From positions 26,601-31,985 of the forward strand of contig MHGW01000024.1 in the NCBI GenBank assembly GCA_001805765.1: a stretch of DNA of 5,385 bases, given 5' to 3'. The notes under the pieces were generated by a model that saw nothing but the letters and a program-made list of their open reading frames with translations, did no database searches and was not told the origin of the DNA. This DNA comes from Omnitrophica WOR_2 bacterium RIFCSPLOWO2_01_FULL_41_12 (GTDB taxonomy: Bacteria; Omnitrophota; Gorgyraeia; Gygaellales; Profunditerraquicolaceae). Both the position numbers and the translations under genes were made by a program. This document shows, piece by piece, positions 1-5,385 of this stretch; the first letter of the stretch is position 1; the number at the start of each line of letters is the position of its first letter.

Positions 1-3000
1 CTTTTGCCACGCCTGCGGCAATGGTGCCTACGCCTATCTCGGAAACTAATTTTACGCTGATACGGGCATTAGGGTTTGTATTCTTTAAATCAAAAATTAA
101 CTGCGCCAGGTCCTCAATAGAATAAATATCATGATGCGGAGGCGGTGAAATTAAAGTCACTCCTTCAGTGGTATAACGGGTCTTAGCAATAGTTACGCTT
201 ACCTTATGGCCGGGCAACTGTCCGCCCTCGCCCGGCTTTGCTCCCTGGGCAATCTTTATCTGTAAATCATCGGCATTCACCAGATAATTTGTGGTTACGC
301 CGAATCTGCCTGAGGCCACCTGTTTTACGGCACTACGCATTGAATCGCCGTTAGGCAGCGCGGTAAAACGCACCGGGTCCTCTCCTCCTTCTCCGCTATT
401 AGAACGGCCGCCGATTCTATTCATGGCCAGGGCAATAGTTTCATGCGTTTCTTTGCTGATAGAACCAAAACTCATTGCGCCGGTGGTAAAACGTTTCAGA
501 ATTTCTTCTATTGGCTCTACTTCGTCAATAGGAATGGATTTAGTATTCTTAAACTTAAGTAAACTGCGCAATGTAGTAGGATTCTTTGACTGGTCATTAA
601 TCATTGCCGCAAATTCTTTATATCTTTTATAATCATTATTCCATACTGCGTCTTGCAGTCCGGAAATACTATCCGGATTCCATAAATGAAACTCGCCATC
701 CTTTTTCCATTGATATACGCCGCCAGTGGATAAATAAGGCACATTGATTGCTTCTTTAGAAAAAGCCTCTTGATGCCTTAAGTTGTTTTCTTTGGCAATG
801 GCATCAAAGCCAACTCCACCGATGCGCGAAACTGTCCCGCTAAAACAACTTTCAATGACTTTTTGATTTATGCCTAAGGCCTCAAATATCTGCGCCCCCC
901 GGTAACTCTGTAAAGTGGAAATACCCATCTTAGAAAGAATCTTTAAGATTCCTTTATCCACTGCCTTTCTATAATTGGCTAATGCTGTCTCGGGGTCTAA
1001 AATTTTTTCTTCTTGGCTCAAAATTTTTACCGCAGTATACGCCAGATACGGATTTATGCAATCCGCACCATAGCCAAAAAGCAAGGCAAAATGATGCACC
1101 TCTCTGGGTTCAGCAGTCTCTAAAATTATTCCGATCCGGGTACGTAAGGCCTTTCTGACTAAATGGTGGTGCACCCTGCCTACGGCTAAAAGAGAAGGAA
1201 TACTGGCAAAATCTTTGTTTACTCCCTGGTCGCTTAAAATAATGAAAGTATATCCTTTTTTTATGGCAGCAGTTGCCTCTCGGCAAATCCTATCCAAGGC
1301 CTGCATAAAGGCAGGGCCTTTCTTTACATTATAAAGCAAGGATATAGTTTTGGTTTTAAAACCCCTGGTATGGATAGAGCGGATCTTATCTAATTCCTGA
1401 TTAGTAAGTAGAGGGTTTTCTATGTTTATTCTGTGGCAGTGTTTTGGCGTCTCATCCAAAAGGTTTTTTTCACTTCCCATGTAAGTTTCCAGACTCATCA
1501 CTATTTCTTCGCGTATCGGGTCAATCGCAGGATTGGTTACCTGGGCAAATAACTGTTTAAAGTAGTCAAATAAAAGCACAGGGTTATGGGAAAGCACAGC
1601 GTGCGGAGTATCATTTCCCATTGAGCCCACTGGCTCAGCAGCATTTTCTACCATGGGCTTTAAGATAAATTTTAAGTCTTCGCGGGTATAGCTAAAGGCC
1701 TTGAGTAAATTTAGGGTTTCTTCTTGATTTTTCTGCTGATGGCTCTCTTTAGAATGCGCTATATTTTTAATGGGCAGCATATTTTCTTTGAGCCAAACTC
1801 CGTAGGGCTTACGCGAAGATACCGTCTCTTTAATTTCCATATCATCAATGATGCGTTTTTCTTCGGTGTCAATAAAAAACATTTTTCCCGGTTCAAGCCT
1901 ACCGGAAACCAAAATATCTTTGGGCTCAATATCTAAAACCCCTACCTCAGAGGCCATCACCACCAAATCTTTTTTGGTGATAATATAACGGCTGGGCCGC
2001 AGGCCGTTTCTATCCAGCACTGCCCCGATTCTTTTTCCGTCAGTGAAGGCAATAGCTGCCGGCCCATCCCAGGGTTCCATTAAACAGGCATGATATTTAT
2101 AGAAATCCCTAATCTTTTCCGGCAGCAAATGGTCATTTTGCCAGGCGCTGGGAATGAGCATCATCATGGCTTGCGCCAAAGAGCGGCCGGATAAAACTAA
2201 TAATTCAAAGATATTATCCAAGGTCGCAGAATCGCTTCCTCCGGGGACAATAACAGGAAAAATATCTTTTAATTTCTTGCCAAATAAACGGCTCTCCAAT
2301 AAACCTTCCCGGGCGCGCATCCAGTTAATATTTCCTCTTAAGGTATTTATCTCTCCATTATGCGCTAAAAACCGAAAAGGCTGGGCCAGGTCCCAGGTGG
2401 GAAAGGTATTCGTAGAATAACGCGAATGCACCAGGCAAAGTGAACTTTTTAAATTCTTGTCTTTTAAATCGGGGAAAAAATTTTCTAATTGCTGGGGCAT
2501 TAACAGGCCTTTATAAGAAAAGGTGCGGCTGGATAAGTTGGTAATATAAAAAAAGGATTTTTGTTTTAACTTTGCAGCGCGGATAGCATTTTCTACCTGT
2601 TTTCTCACCAGATAAAGTTTTCTTTCATCGGCGCAAGCGATAAAAGGCTGTTCAATCACCGGCTTTGAATCTTTTGCGGTTTTACCAATATCTGAATCAT
2701 CTATGGCGACTTCCCGCCAACCCAGAAGCAGCAATCCTTGCTTTTTAATAAATTTAGAAATCACCTCTTTACAGAATTTCCGTTCTCCCTTTTTAGGCGG
2801 TAGAAATACCAAACCGGTCCCATATTTTCCCGGGCCAGGCAGATTAATTTTATTTTGCGCGCAAATTTTAGCAAAAAATTGATACGGAGTCTGAATCAGA
2901 ATCCCGGCACCGTCTCCGGTTTTAGGGTCAGCGCCGGTTGCTCCTCTATGCGCTAAACGCTTGAGCACCTCTAACCCCTGCTTGATAATTTTGTTTGATG

Positions 3001-3103
3001 GCCTGCCTTTGACGTCACAAACAAAGCCTACGCCGCAGGAGTCATGCTCAAAGCGGGGGTCGTAAAGGCCTTGTTTTTCTGGTAGAGGGTTATATTTATT
3101 CAT
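1..3103 (-). CDS. gltB: Glutamate synthase (GOGAT) large subunit, 3' end cut by window
   Basis: Large subunit of NAD(P)H-type glutamate synthase, which transfers the amide of glutamine to 2-oxoglutarate. I translated the frame by eye for all 1034 codons in the window and found no stop or frameshift. The N-terminal class II glutaminase domain has a 22-residue propeptide and then the catalytic Cys23 (context EHDSCGVGF), followed by HRGATGADPKTGDGAG (52-67), HSRYSTN (226-232) and HNGEIN (248-253). Subtracting 22 puts the glutaminase residues at the Arg31 and Asn227 numbering known for Azospirillum GltS. Later landmarks are MEPWDGP (342-348), the central-domain MGNDTPHAVLS (from 495) and the FMN synthase domain with NRIGGRSNSGEGGED (from 895) and AQGAKPGEGGQLPG (from 952). 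The window ends in GVGTIAAGVAK, just before the expected 3Fe-4S cysteines and C-terminal beta-helix; the family is usually about 1500 residues. The start overlaps the stop of the upstream fis-like gene (ATGA), with GGAAG close before it. The gltD partner gene is not in view. Confidence 0.98.
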   Translation of the reverse strand, partial: MNKYNPLPEKQGLYDPRFEHDSCGVGFVCDVKGRPSNKIIKQGLEVLKRLAHRGATGADPKTGDGAGILIQTPYQFFAKICAQNKINLPGPGKYGTGLVFLPPKKGERKFCKEVISKFIKKQGLLLLGWREVAIDDSDIGKTAKDSKPVIEQPFIACADERKLYLVRKQVENAIRAAKLKQKSFFYITNLSSRTFSYKGLLMPQQLENFFPDLKDKNLKSSLCLVHSRYSTNTFPTWDLAQPFRFLAHNGEINTLRGNINWMRAREGLLESRLFGKKLKDIFPVIVPGGSDSATLDNIFELLVLSGRSLAQAMMMLIPSAWQNDHLLPEKIRDFYKYHACLMEPWDGPAAIAFTDGKRIGAVLDRNGLRPSRYIITKKDLVVMASEVGVLDIEPKDILVSGRLEPGKMFFIDTEEKRIIDDMEIKETVSSRKPYGVWLKENMLPIKNIAHSKESHQQKNQEETLNLLKAFSYTREDLKFILKPMVENAAEPVGSMGNDTPHAVLSHNPVLLFDYFKQLFAQVTNPAIDPIREEIVMSLETYMGSEKNLLDETPKHCHRINIENPLLTNQELDKIRSIHTRGFKTKTISLLYNVKKGPAFMQALDRICREATAAIKKGYTFIILSDQGVNKDFASIPSLLAVGRVHHHLVRKALRTRIGIILETAEPREVHHFALLFGYGADCINPYLAYTAVKILSQEEKILDPETALANYRKAVDKGILKILSKMGISTLQSYRGAQIFEALGINQKVIESCFSGTVSRIGGVGFDAIAKENNLRHQEAFSKEAINVPYLSTGGVYQWKKDGEFHLWNPDSISGLQDAVWNNDYKRYKEFAAMINDQSKNPTTLRSLLKFKNTKSIPIDEVEPIEEILKRFTTGAMSFGSISKETHETIALAMNRIGGRSNSGEGGEDPVRFTALPNGDSMRSAVKQVASGRFGVTTNYLVNADDLQIKIAQGAKPGEGGQLPGHKVSVTIAKTRYTTEGVTLISPPPHHDIYSIEDLAQLIFDLKNTNPNARISVKLVSEIGVGTIAAGVAK

Positions 3104-3336
3104 ATCTTCCATTTATTAGGGTCAATCCCCAACTTTTTAATTTTACTACGCATGGTATTACGATTGATTCCTAATATCTTGGCTGCCTTTAACTGATTGC
3201 CAAAGGTGCGCTCCAAGGCATGTTCAATCAATGGCCTCTCAATTGCTTCTAAGACATATTTGTATAAAGTCCCTTGTTTTTCTTTATACAGGGAATCATC
3301 CATTTCAAACATCTTTCTTTCTGAAATATCGCTCAT
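3100..3336 (-). CDS. Small stand-alone Fis-family helix-turn-helix protein
   Basis: A 78-residue probable DNA-binding protein. Residues 24-70 resemble the C-terminal core of E. coli Fis and the DNA-binding domain of NtrC: LYKYVLEAIERPLIEHAL (24-41) matches the Fis dimerisation helices, and GNQLKAAKILGINRNTMRSK (46-65), continuing to KKLG, is the Fis-type helix-turn-helix. The first 22 residues are charged and do not resemble the Fis beta-hairpin arms needed for recombinase activation. There is no receiver or AAA+ domain, so it is not a full NtrC. The ATG at 3334-3336 is preceded by AGG-CAGGA with 6 nt between AGG and ATG; Met9 and Met12 are weaker alternative starts. It lies 72 bp after glnA, behind a terminator-like hairpin, and its TGA overlaps the gltB ATG by 4 nt. 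Coupled translation with gltB is therefore likely, and a regulatory role on nitrogen genes is an inference from position only. A nucleoid-protein role is the main alternative. Confidence 0.9.
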   Translation of the reverse strand: MSDISERKMFEMDDSLYKEKQGTLYKYVLEAIERPLIEHALERTFGNQLKAAKILGINRNTMRSKIKKLGIDPNKWKI

Positions 3337-3370
3337 TTCCTGCCTAAAATTTAAGCATTGCGAAAGAAAA

Positions 3371-3403
3371 TTTTGCGGGGCATAAATTCTTAGCCCCGCA
3401 AAA
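3371..3403 (-). terminator. Terminator-like hairpin between glnA and the fis-like gene
   Basis: TTTTGCGGGGC (3371-3381) pairs perfectly with GCCCCGCAAAA (3393-3403), an 11-bp stem with an 11-nt loop. In the minus-strand transcript the stem is followed directly by UUUUCUUUCG, which resembles an intrinsic terminator tail interrupted by one C. The hairpin begins 5 nt after the glnA stop codon. Only about 34 nt separate it from the fis-like ATG, and no convincing promoter was found there, so incomplete termination (glnA high, fis-gltB low) is plausible. Confidence 0.65.
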
Positions 3404-3408
3404 AAATA

Positions 3409-4917
3409 TTAAATATCAAAATAAAGGTAAAATTCGTAGGGATGCGGCCGCATCCTTACCGGATCTATCTCTCTTTTGCGTTTATACTCCAGCCAGATAT
3501 CAATAACGTCCTTGGTAAAGACTCCTCCTTTTAAGAGATATTCATGATCCTGTTCCAGGGCATCTATGGCCCTGCGTAAAGAAGAGGGGACTGTGGCAAT
3601 CTTGCTCATTTCTTCTTCACTTAAATCAAAAAGATCAATATCCAGAGGTTGGCCAGGATCAATTTTGTGCTGTATGCCGTCAAGGCCGGCCATCAGCATG
3701 GCACTAAATGCCAGGTATCCGTTGCATGCCGGATCCGGGGGCCTGAATTCTATTCTTTTAGATTTGGGATTATCCGTATACATCGGGATTCTTACTGCTG
3801 CCGAACGGTTGCGCGCTGAATAAACCAGGTTAACCGGCGCTTCATATCCAGGCACCAGCCGTTTATATGAATTTGTAGTCGGCGCGCAGAATGCCATCAA
3901 ACTATTGGCGTGTTTTAATAAACCGCCGATATAGTATTTGGCAGTCTGAGAAAGAAGCGCATAACCATTTTTATCAAAGAAAAGATTTACGCCATTTTTC
4001 CAAAGACTTTGATGACAATGCATACCGGAACCGTTATCAGCAAATAAAGGTTTGGGCATAAAAGTAGCTACCATACCGTTTTTCTTAGCCATATTCTTGA
4101 TGATGTATTTGTAAAGCAGAAGATTATCTCCCATCTTGGTCAGTTTATCAAACTTCATATCAATTTCGCACTGGCCGGCAGTGGCTACTTCATGATGGTG
4201 GACCTCCACATTAATGCCTGATTCTATCATCTTCAGGATTATCCTGCTTCTTAAATCCTGTATGGAATCATGGGGCGGGACAGGAAAATACCCTTCTTTG
4301 AAACGAATTTTATAACCTAAATTAGGATTTTCATCGCGGCCGGTATTCCAATCGGCTTCATCAGAATCTATAAAGTAATAACCGGAGTTTTCGGTCTGAT
4401 CAAAACGGATACTGTTAAAGATAAAAAACTCTGCTTCCGGGCCGAAATAAACTGCATCCGCAATCCCGGTATCTTTAAGGTACTTCTCGGCTTTCTTGGC
4501 GATATAACGCGGATCGCGTGTATAAGGTTTGCGGCTTAAGGGGTCATAGATATCGCAAATAAGGCTTAAAGTCGGCACTTCACAACAGGGATCAACAATC
4601 GCGCTGGTCGGGTCAGGAATAAGAATCATATCCGATTCCTGTATTTTTTGAAAGCCGCGGATAGAGGAACCGTCAAAGCCAATCCCATCCACCCAAATAG
4701 AACGCGTAATATCATCCATTTCGCTTAATTCAGAGGCAGGGATAGAAAAATGCTGCCAAAGCCCGGGCAAATCATTGAATTTTAAATCCACGATCTTAAT
4801 TTCTTTTTCCTTGATTAATTTCATTGCATCGCGCGCTGCCTTTTCATCAAAGGAACCGTTACTCAAGGGATTCTTTGTCTTTACTGTTGATACATCTTTT
4901 ATCTTTCTCTTCGGCAT
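3409..4917 (-). CDS. glnA: Glutamine synthetase type I, lacking the adenylylation tyrosine
   Basis: Complete 502-residue cytoplasmic glutamine synthetase (glutamate + NH3 + ATP to glutamine), expected to form a dodecamer. The beta-grasp domain starts near residue 32. GFDGSSIRGF (80-89) carries Asp82, equivalent to E. coli Asp50. Metal and substrate residues are present: Glu161 and Glu163 (GPEAEFF), Glu243 and Glu251 (HHEVATAGQCEID), the NGSGMHCHQS segment with His300, Glu359 (VPGYEAPV), Arg371 and Arg376 (SARNRSAAVRIP), and Glu390 and Arg392 (RIEFRPPDPACN). The C-terminus (RMRPHPYEFYLYFDI) is that of the GSI-beta group, but the adenylylation motif NLYDLPPEE of E. coli reads DLFDLSEEE, so Tyr397 is replaced by Phe430. 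The protein has about 25 extra basic N-terminal residues and a short insertion before residue 80, against 469 residues in E. coli. The ATG at 4915-4917 was chosen because AAAGGAG lies 9 nt upstream; Met32 would match the family's usual start. It follows glnB and a structured leader. Confidence 0.98.
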   Translation of the reverse strand: MPKRKIKDVSTVKTKNPLSNGSFDEKAARDAMKLIKEKEIKIVDLKFNDLPGLWQHFSIPASELSEMDDITRSIWVDGIGFDGSSIRGFQKIQESDMILIPDPTSAIVDPCCEVPTLSLICDIYDPLSRKPYTRDPRYIAKKAEKYLKDTGIADAVYFGPEAEFFIFNSIRFDQTENSGYYFIDSDEADWNTGRDENPNLGYKIRFKEGYFPVPPHDSIQDLRSRIILKMIESGINVEVHHHEVATAGQCEIDMKFDKLTKMGDNLLLYKYIIKNMAKKNGMVATFMPKPLFADNGSGMHCHQSLWKNGVNLFFDKNGYALLSQTAKYYIGGLLKHANSLMAFCAPTTNSYKRLVPGYEAPVNLVYSARNRSAAVRIPMYTDNPKSKRIEFRPPDPACNGYLAFSAMLMAGLDGIQHKIDPGQPLDIDLFDLSEEEMSKIATVPSSLRRAIDALEQDHEYLLKGGVFTKDVIDIWLEYKRKREIDPVRMRPHPYEFYLYFDI

Positions 4918-4926
4918 TGCAACTTT

Positions 4927-4933
4927 CTCCTTT
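4927..4933 (-). promoter_or_regulatory. Ribosome binding site of glnA
   Basis: AAAGGAG on the minus strand lies 9 nt upstream of the ATG at 4915-4917. It is a strong Shine-Dalgarno match and the reason for preferring the longer GlnA start, with its 25-residue basic extension, over Met32. Confidence 0.8.
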
Positions 4934-4945
4934 CAACTCGCTGTC

Positions 4946-4976
4946 TAATCCCGCACTTTTTCAAAGTGCGGGATTA
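4946..4976 (-). repeat. Perfect 14-bp inverted repeat with 3-nt loop upstream of glnA
   Basis: TAATCCCGCACTTT (4946-4959) is the exact reverse complement of AAAGTGCGGGATTA (4963-4976), separated by TTC. The hairpin would be very stable in RNA from either strand. No T run follows, so termination is unlikely. It ends 12 nt before the glnA ribosome binding site, where it could influence mRNA stability, ribosome access or protein binding. Confidence 0.8.
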
Positions 4977-4980
4977 ATTC

Positions 4981-5022
4981 GGGCATACAATTTACGTTCA
5001 CTTCGTTCCCTAAATTGTGCCC
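4981..5022 (-). repeat. Bulged inverted repeat in the glnA leader
   Basis: GGGCA plus CAATTTA (4981-4985 and 4988-4994, with a 2-nt TA bulge) pair with TAAATTGTGCCC (5011-5022), giving a 12-bp stem around a 16-nt loop. The loop contains GAACG twice on the minus strand. No T run follows on either strand, so it is not an ordinary terminator. It could be a leader RNA structure or a dispersed extragenic palindrome. Confidence 0.7.
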
Positions 5023-5031
5023 TCATTAAAA

Positions 5032-5055
5032 AGGCGTTCCTTTTAGAGAACGCCT
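5032..5055 (-). terminator. Intrinsic terminator or attenuator between glnB and glnA
   Basis: In the minus-strand transcript AGGCGUUC pairs with GAACGCCU (8 bp, loop UCUAAAAG), followed at once by UUUUAAU. This fits a rho-independent terminator for the glnB transcript. Because it lies downstream of the candidate promoter at 5102-5130 and upstream of glnA, it would also act on glnA transcripts as an attenuator unless the glnA promoter lies below it. Confidence 0.65.
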
Positions 5056-5101
5056 CTGTTCTTTTTTTCCTGCCTAAATTTGCACTACAATGTGCTATAA
5101 T

Positions 5102-5130
5102 AATATACACCAAACTCTCAATAATTACAA
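5102..5130 (-). promoter_or_regulatory. Candidate sigma-70 type promoter for glnA
   Basis: On the minus strand TTGTAA (5130-5125) and TATATT (5107-5102) are separated by 17 nt and lie in an AT-rich stretch after the glnB stop. The -10 matches 5 of 6 and the -35 matches 4 of 6 consensus bases. A second reading, TTGAGA with TATAGC at 16 nt spacing, overlaps it. Transcription would begin near 5095 and give a leader of about 175 nt before glnA. No sigma-54 type GG-N10-GC pair in proper context was seen. The call rests on sequence match only. Confidence 0.4.
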
Positions 5131-5180
5131 GTAAAAAAACTTCTCCTTTGGTAACCTAAATTTTCTCGAAGGGCCTTACT

Positions 5181-5385
5181 CTATAGCGCTAGTTCCCCTT
5201 TCTCGCCAGTGCGAATTCTGATGGCATTATCAATGCTATAGATAAATATCTTACCATCGCCGATTTCACCGGTTTTGGCATTATCAATAATGGTCTTAAT
5301 AATGCTTTCTACCTTATCATCCTTAACTACAATCTCTATTTTTATCTTGGGTAGAAAATCTACCTTATATTTCTCCCCCCTCCAT
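5181..5385 (-). CDS. glnB: Nitrogen regulatory P-II protein, 5' end cut by window
   Basis: C-terminal 67 residues of a P-II trimeric signal protein that senses 2-oxoglutarate and ATP/ADP and controls glutamine synthetase and nitrogen transcription in other bacteria. The visible part aligns without gaps with E. coli GlnB residues 46-112. It begins in the T-loop with WRGEKYKVDFLPK, so the uridylylation tyrosine (Tyr51) is present, while Tyr46 is a tryptophan. KIKIEIVV follows, then the nucleotide-binding B-loop TGEIGDGKIF (83-92) and the C-loop RIRTGEKGELAL ending in TAG at 5181-5183. Asp54 is the GlnB-type residue, where enteric GlnK has Asn, but the GlnB/GlnK distinction is weak outside proteobacteria. 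The position next to glnA fits the usual glnB-glnA pairing. The first 45 or so codons and the promoter lie beyond position 5385. Confidence 0.95.
   Translation of the reverse strand, partial: WRGEKYKVDFLPKIKIEIVVKDDKVESIIKTIIDNAKTGEIGDGKIFIYSIDNAIRIRTGEKGELAL

Noticed and set aside
291..632. Open plus-strand frame of 113 codons
   Set aside because: It lies antisense within the FMN domain of gltB, whose own frame is highly conserved here; the peptide has no recognisable motif.
1724..2420. Two further open plus-strand frames (1724-1936 and 2154-2420)
   Set aside because: Both are antisense to uninterrupted, recognisable GltB coding sequence and look like no known protein.
1..3103. Possible frameshift or degradation in gltB
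   Set aside because: The frame was read codon by codon and stays open, with conserved motifs in order throughout.
3197..3823. Plus-strand frames opposite the fis-like gene and the glnA 3' end
   Set aside because: They are shadows of well-supported minus-strand genes.
5004..5055. Antiterminator pairing between the terminator 5' arm and GGGAACG in the next hairpin loop
   Set aside because: Seven pairs including one wobble are possible, but the partner is transcribed after the U run, too late to affect termination at that site.
4824..5159. Plus-strand frame of 111 codons opposite the glnA start and leader
   Set aside because: It runs through three palindromes and the glnA 5' end, and the peptide is low-complexity Leu/Ser-rich without family resemblance.
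5131..5180. AAAGGAG (about 5142-5148) as a ribosome binding site for a small gene after glnB
   Set aside because: No start codon with an open frame follows at a useful distance; the nearest TTG is followed directly by TAA.
4918..5180. Sigma-54 promoter upstream of glnA
   Set aside because: No TGGCAC-N5-TTGC-like sequence in the minus-strand orientation was found.

Overview
The window is a nitrogen-assimilation cluster with every recognisable gene on the minus strand, so transcription runs from position 5385 towards position 1. In that order it holds the end of a P-II signal protein gene (glnB, 5181-5385, N-terminus outside the window), a structured non-coding leader (about 4918-5180), a complete type I glutamine synthetase gene (glnA, 3409-4917), a small Fis-like DNA-binding protein gene (3100-3336), and the first 1034 codons of the large subunit of glutamate synthase (gltB, 1-3103; the rest lies beyond position 1).

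Together these genes encode the GS-GOGAT route of ammonium assimilation and its nitrogen sensor. GlnA makes glutamine from glutamate and ammonium. GltB, with a GltD partner not seen here, converts glutamine and 2-oxoglutarate to two glutamates. GlnB reports the 2-oxoglutarate, energy and glutamine state. The small Fis-like protein is the unusual member: its stop codon overlaps the gltB start in an ATGA, which suggests translational coupling to gltB.

Two non-coding stretches carry probable control signals. Between glnB and glnA there is a candidate sigma-70 type promoter, an intrinsic-terminator-like hairpin, a bulged 12-bp hairpin and a perfect 14-bp hairpin, followed by a strong ribosome binding site for glnA. 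Between glnA and the fis-like gene an 11-bp hairpin followed by a T-rich run looks like a terminator, and there is little room for a new promoter, so partial read-through may set the glnA to gltB ratio.

The most notable residue-level observation is a mismatch in the regulatory sites. The tyrosine that GlnE adenylylates in enterobacterial GlnA is phenylalanine here (F430), while the P-II T-loop tyrosine that GlnD uridylylates (Tyr51) is kept.

The organism is a bacterium of moderate GC content. The gene order, the free-standing Fis-like protein and the divergent type I GlnA would fit an uncultivated lineage such as the Omnitrophota or another PVC-related or deltaproteobacterium-like group, but this is an impression from the proteins and not a firm assignment. 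No mobile element, CRISPR array, tRNA or rRNA was seen.
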